17,591 bases of DNA from assembly GCA_937890045.1 (NCBI GenBank), contig CALBXV010000429.1, positions 1 to 17,591 of the forward strand, in the 5' to 3' direction. The position numbers and the translations under genes are program-made. Positions 1-7,350 of the stretch are shown here, piece after piece. How positions within the stretch are numbered: the stretch's first letter is position 1; every line of letters begins with the position of its first letter. The DNA is from an uncultured archaeon (GTDB lineage Archaea; Thermoproteota; Nitrososphaeria; Nitrososphaerales; CALBXV01). The notes beneath the pieces are model-generated. The model was given only the letters and a program-made list of their open reading frames with translations. It had not been told where the DNA came from and ran no database searches.

Positions 1-408
1 ATCCAGCCGCTGTAACTCAACCAGAGCTCGCCATTGCTCAAGCCTCTGTTTTTTAGGAAACGGTGCGTGAATAAGATATAAATCGACATAATCAAGCTGT
101 AGTTTATCCAAACTTGTATTCAATGACTCAATTGTAGACTCGTATGTTTTCGGCTCTTGATTCCATGCTTCATTTCCTGGCCAAAGCTTCGTTGTTACGA
201 ATATCTGCTCTCTAGACAACCTTAGTTCTTCAATAGCAGCCTTTATACCCAATCCTACCCCTTTTTCATTACCATATTCTTCAGCCGTATCCACATGTCT
301 ATATCCTGAGCGGATAGCTTGGTGTACACAGGACTGTGCAGCCTTGTCCGTAAGAGGATAAGTGCCAAATCCAACTATGGGAATCTGGATCGTCTTTGTA
401 AGACGCAT
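1..408 (-). CDS. Aldo/keto reductase, N-terminal part (cut by window edge)
   Basis: This is the N-terminal 136-138 residues of an NADPH-dependent aldo/keto reductase; the reading frame stays open to base 1. Counting from the ATG at 414, the family landmarks are GFGTYPLT at 15-22, GYRHVDTAEEYGNE around 37-50, TTKLWP around 74-79 and YVDLYLIHAP around 109-118. The four catalytic residues Asp42, Tyr47, Lys76 and His116 are all present. Two in-frame ATGs lie close together. A GGAG at 417-420 is 8 nt before the ATG at 408 but only 2 nt before the one at 414, so 408 is preferred. The substrate cannot be told. GC content is about 43% by hand count, against 20-30% in the other genes, and codons such as CTG and CGG occur that the neighbours avoid. 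This suggests recent transfer. No partner gene is visible. Confidence 0.85.
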   Translation of the reverse strand, partial: MRLTKTIQIPIVGFGTYPLTDKAAQSCVHQAIRSGYRHVDTAEEYGNEKGVGLGIKAAIEELRLSREQIFVTTKLWPGNEAWNQEPKTYESTIESLNTSLDKLQLDYVDLYLIHAPFPKKQRLEQWRALVELQRLD

Positions 409-501
409 CGTCATATCTCCAAATTGGGATGGTAAAATACTAGAATTATTCAAATCATCTCAAACCTTCGCGTCACATAGCAACGCTTACAGTGGATTAT
501 C

Positions 502-819
502 TCAGAGTTTAGGAACTGGTTCACCGTAAGTAGTAACAAGTGAAGATTCATCTGCTACTTCAAGCCAACCCTTAACAACATCTTCAAATTCAGAAGACTC
601 CATTATCTCTTGCCATCTTTCCCAACTTTCAACATCAATAACTTCTATAATTTGATATGGTAACTCATCTTGATCAGAGCCTTTGATCTCAACTGGTTTA
701 AAACTTCTTACACCACGTATAGTAGGTGTCTTAGGTTGATCTAACTTTTGTGAGAAATTATAATATTGCTCTTTAGTTACATCCTTTTTTAAATTATATG
801 CTACTAAAACAATTGTCAT
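502..819 (-). CDS. HapK/RedY-like small alpha-beta barrel protein
   Basis: A 105-residue protein beginning MTIVLVAYNLKKDVTKEQYYN, with a central KLDQPKTPTIRGVRSF segment and a later YQIIEVIDVESWERWQEIM. From memory this resembles the REDY-like/HapK family, small ferredoxin-like dimeric alpha-beta barrel proteins named from prodigiosin gene clusters but widespread and mostly of unknown role. No signal peptide or membrane segment is seen. No other pigment-synthesis gene is in the window, so a prodigiosin role should not be assumed. It lies 56 bp downstream of dihydrolipoyl dehydrogenase on the same strand. A TATA-like element at 838-849 could give it its own promoter. The ATG start is the only sensible one. 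Confidence 0.6.
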   Translation of the reverse strand: MTIVLVAYNLKKDVTKEQYYNFSQKLDQPKTPTIRGVRSFKPVEIKGSDQDELPYQIIEVIDVESWERWQEIMESSEFEDVVKGWLEVADESSLVTTYGEPVPKL

Positions 820-837
820 AAGCTCAATTAAAACATC

Positions 838-849
838 TATAAATAAAAG
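838..849 (-). promoter_or_regulatory. Possible TATA box for the HapK-like gene
   Basis: On the minus strand this reads CTTTTATTTATA, centred about 25 nt before the ATG at 819. That is where an archaeal TATA box would sit for a leaderless mRNA. The region is AT-rich throughout, so this is weak evidence. Confidence 0.3.
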
Positions 850-875
850 ATTTACTAATATTTAATATTATTAAA

Positions 876-2285
876 TTACATTTTATGAATGGATAAATTA
901 TCAACATCTAAAGCAGCTTCACGTAAAGCTTCAGCAAATGTAGGATGAGAATGAATAGTATTAGCTAAATCTTTAACTGTAGCTTTTAAGTTTAAACACA
1001 TTACAGCTTCATGAATGATTTCAGCAGCATTATGACCAATAATATGAACACCTAAAATCTTGTCATTATTTTTATCGACTATAATTTTCACAAAACCATC
1101 AGTTTTTCCTAGAGATATGGCTTTTCCACTAGCACGAAATGGAAATCGTCCAATTTTAATTTCTAACTTTAATTGTTTAGTTTGTTCTTCAGTTAATCCA
1201 ACAGAAGCAAGTTCTGGATTAGTAAATATTGTAGAAGGAATATGTTGATAATTAATTTTAGAATTTTTACCCATAGCGTGTTCGGCTGCTATTTCTCCTT
1301 CATAAAAAGCTGTATAAGCATAAAGATATTTACCAGCCGCGTCACCTATTACATAAATATTTGGTATATTAGTCATCATACAGTCATTTGTTTCTATAAT
1401 TGAATTAGAAAACTTAATACCAAGTTCCTCAAGTCCTATATCATAAGTATTTGGTTTTCTACCAGTAGCTAATAATACTAAATCACATGAAATATCATTT
1501 TTTTCATTATCATTTTGAATATTAACTAACAATGAGTTATCTGAATTTGCTGATATTGAACTTACTTTGCTATTTTTATATATTTGAATATTTTTTTTCT
1601 TAAAAATAGTTTCAAGTTCTAATGCTATTTCAGAATCTTGAGAAGGTAATAACTGGGGTAGCATTTCAATAACGGTTACTTTAGATCCCAAATTACTAAA
1701 TATATCAGCAAATTCAACACCTTCAGGACCTCCGCCAACTATAACAAGACTTTTAGGTATATTATTTAAATCTAAAGCGTCTTCACTAGTAATAACTCCA
1801 GACAGGTCAATTCCCGGTATTGGCGGTTTACTTATGGTAGAACCAGTAGCAATTATAATATTATTACCTTTAATTAAAATTGCATTTCCTTGATCATCAA
1901 GAACTTCAACTGTATTTGCATTTAATAAAGCTCCTTCCCCAGATATTACTTTTATAGAATATTTGTTTAATATTAGAGTTAAACCTTTAACTAGTCTATT
2001 AATTACTAGATTTTTTTTATCTAATAATATTTGTTGACTAAAAGTAATATTTTTTATATCTAATCCAAATTTATTGCTATGTTGTATTTCTTTATACAAA
2101 TCACTAAAATGTAAAAGGAATTTAGTAGGAATGCAACCTTCGTTTAAACAAACACCACCAAGATTTTTACCTTCAACTAACGCGATTTTACCACCAAGTT
2201 GAGCAGCACGTATTGCGGCGCTATATCCCCCTGGGCCACCGCCGACTATAACAACATCAAATATTTCATCAACATTATTTTGCAT
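876..2285 (-). CDS. lpdA: Dihydrolipoyl dehydrogenase (E3)
   Basis: FAD-dependent disulfide oxidoreductase that reoxidises dihydrolipoyl groups of 2-oxoacid dehydrogenase complexes or the glycine cleavage system, passing electrons to NAD+. Its 469 residues match the usual length of about 470. The FAD-binding GGGPGG is at 15-20. The redox disulfide is Cys46/Cys51 in GGVCLNEGCIPTK. The NAD-binding GGGPEG is at 184-189. A second FAD motif containing IPNIYVIGDAAG lies near the middle of the C-terminal half. The catalytic His447/Glu452 pair is in HSHPTFAEAL. All catalytic residues are present. It follows lipoate-protein ligase by 35 bp on the same strand, which supports a lipoate role, although no E1, E2 or H-protein gene is in the window. 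The start is ATG with no clear SD; a TATA box at -27 suggests a leaderless mRNA. Confidence 0.93.
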   Translation of the reverse strand: MQNNVDEIFDVVIVGGGPGGYSAAIRAAQLGGKIALVEGKNLGGVCLNEGCIPTKFLLHFSDLYKEIQHSNKFGLDIKNITFSQQILLDKKNLVINRLVKGLTLILNKYSIKVISGEGALLNANTVEVLDDQGNAILIKGNNIIIATGSTISKPPIPGIDLSGVITSEDALDLNNIPKSLVIVGGGPEGVEFADIFSNLGSKVTVIEMLPQLLPSQDSEIALELETIFKKKNIQIYKNSKVSSISANSDNSLLVNIQNDNEKNDISCDLVLLATGRKPNTYDIGLEELGIKFSNSIIETNDCMMTNIPNIYVIGDAAGKYLYAYTAFYEGEIAAEHAMGKNSKINYQHIPSTIFTNPELASVGLTEEQTKQLKLEIKIGRFPFRASGKAISLGKTDGFVKIIVDKNNDKILGVHIIGHNAAEIIHEAVMCLNLKATVKDLANTIHSHPTFAEALREAALDVDNLSIHKM

Positions 2286-2307
2286 ATTTAGAATTATAAT
2301 AAATTCA

Positions 2308-2318
2308 CATATATTAAA
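2308..2318 (-). promoter_or_regulatory. Putative TATA box for lpdA
   Basis: The minus strand carries TTTAATATATG, centred about 27 nt before the lpdA ATG at 2285, in the short gap after the lplA stop codon. The position matches an archaeal leaderless promoter, so lpdA may be transcribed separately from lplA as well as by read-through. Confidence 0.4.
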
Positions 2319-2320
2319 GA

Positions 2321-3106
2321 TTATGATTTATGAATAGACATCTTTGTATTATATTTAGTCTGAAGTAGAGTTTTTCCTAATTTCATTTCTTGGTTAGAAA
2401 TATCACTAGGAACAAAAGTGGTATTGAGAAGGTTTGCAAATTGAGCAATTAAGCCATTTTTTACAATATTTAGATCAATAGGTTTTTGTAATTCATTGTT
2501 GAGATTAGTAGTTTCAACTTTTTTACTACGAATAAAACGTTTATTAGTTTTTAATTGAGAATTTGGATTTAAAGGGGTTAAAACTTGATTAAGAATGTTT
2601 AGTTTAGTGTTTATAAGTAATGTTCCATGACAAAGAATTCCATAATGTTTTATCGCTCCAGCCATCCCGGATATTTTTTTATTATTTACTAAAATAGAAT
2701 TAGGGTAGCTAAAGGCAGAATCTAAACCAATTGATTGAAAAAATTCAAGGATTGCTTTACATAAAAATTTGAATGCGGATGATAAATTATTATTTAATAA
2801 TTTATTAATACTATAATGATGTTTGGGAATAAAAAGAGACCAATTTAAATTACCGAGATCATGGAATACAGCACCGCCACCTGTAAATCTTTTAACTACA
2901 TTAATATTATTTTTAATACATAAATCCAAGTTAATCTCTAATATTGGATTTTGGAATACGCCGAGAATAACACTATCAACATTTTGCCATAATCTAAGAG
3001 TGGGTAAACTAGAGTTATTATAACATAATAGAATAGATTCTTCTATAGCAAGATTGAAAAATGGGTCTGTGGTGCTAGAATTTAACAGTCTCGAATTACT
3101 GGTCAA
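2321..3106 (-). CDS. lplA: Lipoate-protein ligase A family protein
   Basis: A 261-residue BirA/LplA/LipB-fold ligase that would attach lipoate, through lipoyl-AMP, to a lysine of lipoyl-domain proteins. Family motifs are RFTGGGAVFHD at 73-83 (ATP/lipoate loop), the catalytic Lys144 in KKISGMAGAIK, and HGTLLI from 160. The C-terminal tail with LLQTKYNT resembles the end of stand-alone bacterial ligases. Many archaea split this enzyme into LplA plus a separate LplB, and no LplB gene is in the window. The start is TTG, 7 nt after a good SD (AGGAGT at 3114-3119, minus strand), which settles the start choice. It lies directly upstream of lpdA. Octanoyl or other acyl substrates cannot be excluded. 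Confidence 0.85.
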   Translation of the reverse strand: MTSNSRLLNSSTTDPFFNLAIEESILLCYNNSSLPTLRLWQNVDSVILGVFQNPILEINLDLCIKNNINVVKRFTGGGAVFHDLGNLNWSLFIPKHHYSINKLLNNNLSSAFKFLCKAILEFFQSIGLDSAFSYPNSILVNNKKISGMAGAIKHYGILCHGTLLINTKLNILNQVLTPLNPNSQLKTNKRFIRSKKVETTNLNNELQKPIDLNIVKNGLIAQFANLLNTTFVPSDISNQEMKLGKTLLQTKYNTKMSIHKS

Positions 3107-3113
3107 ATTATTT

Positions 3114-3119
3114 ACTCCT
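3114..3119 (-). promoter_or_regulatory. Shine-Dalgarno site for lplA (fixes a TTG start)
   Basis: The minus strand reads AGGAGT, followed 7 nt later by the TTG at 3106. Most genes here have no SD, so this one is notable and supports the non-ATG start. Confidence 0.6.
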
Positions 3120-3181
3120 ATATAAACATAAAATTAAGATATAGAAAAAACTTTCATATTACTAAGTACTTATTTAAATTA

Positions 3182-3733
3182 TTGAAATCGATTTTAAAAA
3201 TTATAAATAACAGTATAATTCATCGATTATTTTATCCCACTGTTCCAATTATTTTAACAATAAAATCTAAAAATATTATCTCTGGATTAGTTGTAAATAG
3301 TTGTATGCCATTATCATTTAATCCACCATTAATTGGTGTTTCAATTAATAAAAATAGTTTTACAAATGAGTTAATGCAAGAAATAAAATATTTTGCTTTA
3401 AATTGGATAAATAAAAAATATGTTAAAAAATTGAAATTTATAGGAACTAAATCGGGCAGGCTTTCGAATAATAAATTAAAAGATTCAGGATTTAATAATA
3501 TGACAAAAGATGAAGTAGAAATAATTATGGAATCTGAAGCTATAATTAAATGTCAAATTATTCGAAAACATAGTGTTGGCGATCATGATTTATTTATTGT
3601 AAAAGTGATAAAAGCATATGCATCTCAAGATTTTAAAAATTATTGGTTATTTAAAAAGTATGAACCTATATTATACAACGGGTTAACTGAAGATAAAGAA
3701 GTGAAATTATATGATTCAGAAAAAAATGAATAA
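3182..3733 (+). CDS. Flavin-reductase-like FMN-binding split-barrel protein
   Basis: A 183-residue protein of the flavin reductase domain family. The N-terminal half has VPIILTIKSKNIISGLVVNS followed by CMPLSFNPPLIGVSINKNSFT. Next comes FALNWINKKYVKK, then SGRLSNNKLKDSG, and finally AIIKCQIIRKHSVGDHDLFI, the family's late C-x(11)-GDHDLF signature. Such proteins bind FMN in a dimeric split barrel and either reduce flavin with NAD(P)H or act as partners in redox chains; the actual partner is unknown here. The TTG at 3182 is the first start in the frame and has no SD. The gene is divergent from lplA and convergent with the FAD/Fe-S dehydrogenase, whose stop lies 12 bp beyond its own. No membrane segment or signal peptide is seen. 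Confidence 0.8.
   Translation: MKSILKIINNSIIHRLFYPTVPIILTIKSKNIISGLVVNSCMPLSFNPPLIGVSINKNSFTNELMQEIKYFALNWINKKYVKKLKFIGTKSGRLSNNKLKDSGFNNMTKDEVEIIMESEAIIKCQIIRKHSVGDHDLFIVKVIKAYASQDFKNYWLFKKYEPILYNGLTEDKEVKLYDSEKNE
3720..3726 (-). terminator. Poly-U tract after the FAD/Fe-S dehydrogenase gene
   Basis: Seven consecutive A on the plus strand give U7 in the minus-strand transcript, 20-26 nt after the stop codon at 3746. Archaeal transcription often ends at U-runs. The tract lies inside the end of the convergent flavin-reductase gene. Confidence 0.35.
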
Positions 3734-3745
3734 TTTAATATAATT

Positions 3746-6712
3746 TTAGTCAGAATTTTCATTCAAGGAATAGGTATTAAACAAAAGATCTGTAGTTAAA
3801 CCGATATTTTGATTGGTACCATATTCTAATTGTAACATACAGGATTCTCCAGTTGTATAAATTTTTTGATTTAAATTTTTAATAGTGTTAAATAATCCTT
3901 CACCCATTTTTAATGATAAATCAAAATTATTTTTAATAAAACTATAAGAACCACCAACACCACAACAACCATTTTCAACTAATTGAACTTGTAATCCAGG
4001 AATTAATTTTAATAAATTAAGTACATCAGATTCAACTTTTTGAACAAGATGGTGACAATGAAGATGAATGCCGACATTTTCATTTATGGTTTTAAAATTC
4101 ATATTTAATTCATTATTTTTAAATAATTTATAAAGAAATTCATGTAGATCATAAGTATTATCAGCAATTAATCTACTGTTTTCATTATCGATTACATTAA
4201 GATATTCCATTTTAAGACTAATACCAGCACTAGGTGAAAAACAAACAATTGGAATTCCTTGACTAGCATAAGGAGCTAAATGTTCAATATTATATTCTGC
4301 AATTTTTTTTCCTAATTTTGGATCTCCTTCAACTAGAGCAGGAAGTCCGGAGGATTGTTGTGGAGGAATAATAGTTTGAAAACCGTTTTTTTCAAACATT
4401 TTAATTATATTAAGGCCAAGTTGAGGATTATTATAATTAATATAAGTATCATAAAATAGAACAATTTTTTTATCTAACTGTATATTAGAAATGGGAGGAG
4501 ACGATTTAATAATATCACTAAAGAGAGTTTTAGTGAATGGGGGAAAATTACGATTTTTATCTATTCCTGTGAACCATTCCATTATTAATCTAAACGGTTT
4601 AAATTTTATTAATAAATTTGATATAAGAAATAATTTAACTCCTAAATCTGCATAGTGATCTAGATTCATAAAATATTTATATCCCTTAGGAAGGCCCTTA
4701 ACATCAACGTAACGTGCACGCGCTTCAGCCATTAATTTTGCAACGTTAACATTAGATGAACAATCAACATGACACATTTTACATTGTATACAATGTTTAA
4801 AGATTGCATCACCGTAATCGTCGTCGTATTCAAAATCAGTATTTAAGCCAGTTGTTTTAATCATCCACCGTAATAAATTATTTCTTCCTCTACAGCTATC
4901 GATTTCACCATTTTGTGCCTTATAGACAGGACACATACGACCAGTATATACAGTTTCACGGCAAGCACCACAACCATGACATAATTCAACTTCATTTTCA
5001 TAAGAAAGTTCTTCATTATAACCAGTTATTTTTTTAATTAAATTATTATCTTTGATTTTCCAATTTAAATGAGTTTGAATATTTCTACGTTTATAATCTA
5101 AACCTAAACGAAGATTTGTATTAATAACACCGTGATCATCAGTAATTTTTTTACCAGGGTTAAGAATGTTAAGTGGATCAAAAATATTTTTAACTTCACG
5201 AAATAGATCATAAACTTCGTTTCCATAAACTGATTTAATATATTCAGACCTTGATAATCCATCTCCATGTTCACCAGTAATTGATCCGCCTAATTTAGTT
5301 GTTAATTTAAATATTTCATCAGCTAAAGTTATCATTTTTTGATTATCTGTAGGATCAGTTAAATCTAATAATGGTCTACTATGAAGATGGCCATCACCGG
5401 CATGCCCATAAACCATAGCATCAACTTCATATTTTTTGTAAATTTTATTTAAATGTGTGATAAGTGTAGCTAATTTATTTGGAGTTACAACAATATCTTC
5501 AACAAATGATTGAGGACGTTTATTATCTATACGAACTTTATATGTAAAAAGAAGAGATTTTTTTCTTAAACTCCATATTGTTTTCATATCAATAGGATTG
5601 GAAAAAGTTTCCAAATCTATTGCTAAATTATTTATTTTTTTAAATTTTAATTTTAAAGATTGCATTTGTTTATCTACACCATCTTTTTTAGAATGATCGA
5701 ACTCAATTAAAAGAACAGCTTGTAAATTTTTTGGGAAGCGTTTTAATTCTGGATAACTGGCTTGAGCCATTTTTAAAATTTTAGCATCAATAATTTCCAG
5801 AGCTGAAGGGCCAATTTTTAGAATATGCATAACTGCTTTTCCGGCTTTTGTGAGATCGTCAAACTGAAGTAGGGCTAAATTTTTGTATTTAGGAATGTCG
5901 ACTATACGAAATTTAATTTCTAATACTATCCCTAAAGTTCCTTCAGAGGAAACAAATAATTTAGAAACGTCAAAAATATTATTTTTTAAAACTTGTTCTA
6001 ATCTATAACCAGATGAGTTTTTTGTTACTTTAGGTGTTTTTTTAATAATTAAATCATGGTTATTATCTACTAAATTAACTATTTTACTATATAATTCACT
6101 TTCAAGATTTTTGGTTTCTAATAATTTATTCCAATCATTACTTTTTACATCAAATGATTTAGTACGTATTACATCTCCATTATGCAATACAATTAATAAA
6201 GATTCAACAAAATCAATTGTGCTACCATATTTTACAGTATGTGCTCCACAACTATTATTTGCTATCATTCCACCAGCAGTACACATATCAGAACTAGATG
6301 GGTCTGGAGGTAAAAATTTATTTTTTTTCTTAAGTTTTTGATCTAAAACTGATTTAAAAATACCGGGTTGAACAATAACATAATTATTTTCAGTATTTAT
6401 TTCTTTAATTTCATTCATATATTTGGAAAAATCAATAATTATTCCAGCGCCAATTGCTTGCCCTGCAAGTCCACTACCGCCTCCACGAGCAATTATTGGA
6501 ATTCGATTTTCTGAAGCATATTTTACTGTTTTAATAACGTCTTCATTTGATTTAGGAAGTACAACACATAATGGTATAATTTCATATGGACTCGCATCTG
6601 TTGAATAGATACTCCTTTCCCATTCTTTAGATAATATATCACCATCAATTAATTGACTAAGGTCTGAAGAAATATTATCAATATCATGTTTATATGAATT
6701 AATCACTGTCAA
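3746..6712 (-). CDS. FAD/4Fe-4S/CCG 2-hydroxyacid (D-lactate/glycolate-type) dehydrogenase
   Basis: A 988-residue fusion like a joined GlcD and GlcF/GlpC. The N-terminal PCMH-type FAD domain has RGGGSGLAGQ near 77 and NNSCGAHTVKYG near 152. The C-terminal FAD-oxidase domain has YGHAGDGHLHSRP near 437 and GEHGDGLSR near 482. A ferredoxin-like part follows, with CHGCGACRE...MCP near 578-594 and CIQCKMCHVDCSSN near 642-655. Two CCG-type repeats close the protein. The second is intact (HCHH near 882, NGCCG near 915, GESC near 956). The first has SSG (near 782) and PSA where canonical members have CCG and PSC. It probably oxidises a 2-hydroxyacid such as lactate or glycolate and passes electrons to a membrane carrier; the substrate is inferred only from family. 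The start is TTG with no strong SD. queT lies 57 bp upstream on the same strand. Confidence 0.88.
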   Translation of the reverse strand: MTVINSYKHDIDNISSDLSQLIDGDILSKEWERSIYSTDASPYEIIPLCVVLPKSNEDVIKTVKYASENRIPIIARGGGSGLAGQAIGAGIIIDFSKYMNEIKEINTENNYVIVQPGIFKSVLDQKLKKKNKFLPPDPSSSDMCTAGGMIANNSCGAHTVKYGSTIDFVESLLIVLHNGDVIRTKSFDVKSNDWNKLLETKNLESELYSKIVNLVDNNHDLIIKKTPKVTKNSSGYRLEQVLKNNIFDVSKLFVSSEGTLGIVLEIKFRIVDIPKYKNLALLQFDDLTKAGKAVMHILKIGPSALEIIDAKILKMAQASYPELKRFPKNLQAVLLIEFDHSKKDGVDKQMQSLKLKFKKINNLAIDLETFSNPIDMKTIWSLRKKSLLFTYKVRIDNKRPQSFVEDIVVTPNKLATLITHLNKIYKKYEVDAMVYGHAGDGHLHSRPLLDLTDPTDNQKMITLADEIFKLTTKLGGSITGEHGDGLSRSEYIKSVYGNEVYDLFREVKNIFDPLNILNPGKKITDDHGVINTNLRLGLDYKRRNIQTHLNWKIKDNNLIKKITGYNEELSYENEVELCHGCGACRETVYTGRMCPVYKAQNGEIDSCRGRNNLLRWMIKTTGLNTDFEYDDDYGDAIFKHCIQCKMCHVDCSSNVNVAKLMAEARARYVDVKGLPKGYKYFMNLDHYADLGVKLFLISNLLIKFKPFRLIMEWFTGIDKNRNFPPFTKTLFSDIIKSSPPISNIQLDKKIVLFYDTYINYNNPQLGLNIIKMFEKNGFQTIIPPQQSSGLPALVEGDPKLGKKIAEYNIEHLAPYASQGIPIVCFSPSAGISLKMEYLNVIDNENSRLIADNTYDLHEFLYKLFKNNELNMNFKTINENVGIHLHCHHLVQKVESDVLNLLKLIPGLQVQLVENGCCGVGGSYSFIKNNFDLSLKMGEGLFNTIKNLNQKIYTTGESCMLQLEYGTNQNIGLTTDLLFNTYSLNENSD

Positions 6713-6769
6713 ATTATACTCACTAATTTTCTAAAGTTTCATATTTATTATAAATATTAAATTATTTAA

Positions 6770-7258
6770 TCATTTTAGATTAAGACGTGAATGAAGAGTT
6801 TTAAAAAGTATATAACCGATTATATTCATAGAAATCAAAGATCCGAAAAAGACTCCAATTATAGTCACTTCTAAAGGAATGAAAAGTAAGAAAGACAAAT
6901 AACTTCCTACAATTATTGTTATAATTAAATTTCCGCATAATATAATTAAAATATTAGATAAATCAATAGAATTAAATAATTTTATTTTTCTCATTTTCCA
7001 CATTAGAAAAGTAGCCACAAAATTAGCTAACGCTCCTCCAATCATATCAACAGGTCCAAGACCACCAGTTGTATTAGATAAAAATGTACCAATAGTCAAT
7101 CCAATAATAGCAGGCCATCCAAAAATTATAGATAAGGGTAATAAAGCATCTGCAATTCGAATTTGAAACTGAAGAAAACTAATCCCCGTTAATAATACGA
7201 CAAGTACTATATATAGAGCAGCTAATACTGTGGATAATGCGAGATTTTTACTTTTTAT
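6770..7258 (-). CDS. queT: QueT-family queuosine-precursor transporter, apparent ATA start
   Basis: Integral membrane protein of the QueT (substrate-specific, ECF-type) family, thought to import a queuosine or archaeosine precursor such as preQ0/preQ1. Homology runs well beyond the first standard start, a TTG at 7099 that would give only 109 residues. The upstream in-frame codons encode NLALSTVLAALYIVL, then the QueT hallmark LQFQIRIADALLPLS and GWPAIIGLTIGTFLSN. Reading from the ATA at 7258 gives 162 residues, the normal family length, with about five hydrophobic helices and a GSLISMNIIGYIL C-terminus. An in-frame TAA at 7262-7264 blocks further extension. An ATA start would lie 9 nt after GGAGG (7268-7272). 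Either ATA is used, or a base differs from the true ATG. The gene lies between ggt and the FAD/Fe-S dehydrogenase. Confidence 0.75.
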   Translation of the reverse strand: MKSKNLALSTVLAALYIVLVVLLTGISFLQFQIRIADALLPLSIIFGWPAIIGLTIGTFLSNTTGGLGPVDMIGGALANFVATFLMWKMRKIKLFNSIDLSNILIILCGNLIITIIVGSYLSFLLFIPLEVTIIGVFFGSLISMNIIGYILFKTLHSRLNLK

Positions 7259-7265
7259 TTTTTAC

Positions 7266-7316
7266 ACCCTCCTAATTTGGGATTTATATAGCGGATCAGT
7301 TAGAGGTTCTACCCGC
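7266..7316 (-). promoter_or_regulatory. Structured queT leader with SD-sequestering pseudoknot (candidate riboswitch)
   Basis: In the minus-strand RNA, GCGGGU (7311-7316) pairs with AUCCGC (7291-7296), giving 6 bp with one G-U and a 14-nt loop (7297-7310). The loop contains CCUCU (7302-7306), complementary to the GGAGG of the SD (7268-7272). This would form an H-type pseudoknot closing the ribosome site. A competing hairpin is possible between AUCC at 7279-7283 and GGGU at 7266-7269. Placement before a queuosine-precursor transporter gene recalls bacterial preQ1 switches, which also hide the SD in a pseudoknot, but the sequence does not match the preQ1-I or preQ1-II consensus that I know. The structure is read by hand. 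Confidence 0.4.
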
Positions 7317-7350
7317 AATAATTAGTATAGAAGTTTAATAATATATACTT

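Noticed and set aside
1060..1248. Plus-strand open frame inside lpdA
   Set aside because: It is antisense to conserved lpdA sequence and has no protein features; the same applies to the antisense frames at 2823-3023, 6111-6341, 6423-6608, 10490-10780, 11231-11419 and 13431-13616.
6770..7099. QueT read as a 109-residue protein from the TTG at 7099
   Set aside because: It would lose the first membrane helix and the QFRIA-type hallmark encoded in frame just upstream.
7302..7316. Plus-strand AGAGGTTCTA resembling the start of a preQ1-I riboswitch
   Set aside because: The following bases do not supply the pairing CCUCU arm and A-rich tail, and the plus strand leads into the antisense of ggt, with no gene to regulate.
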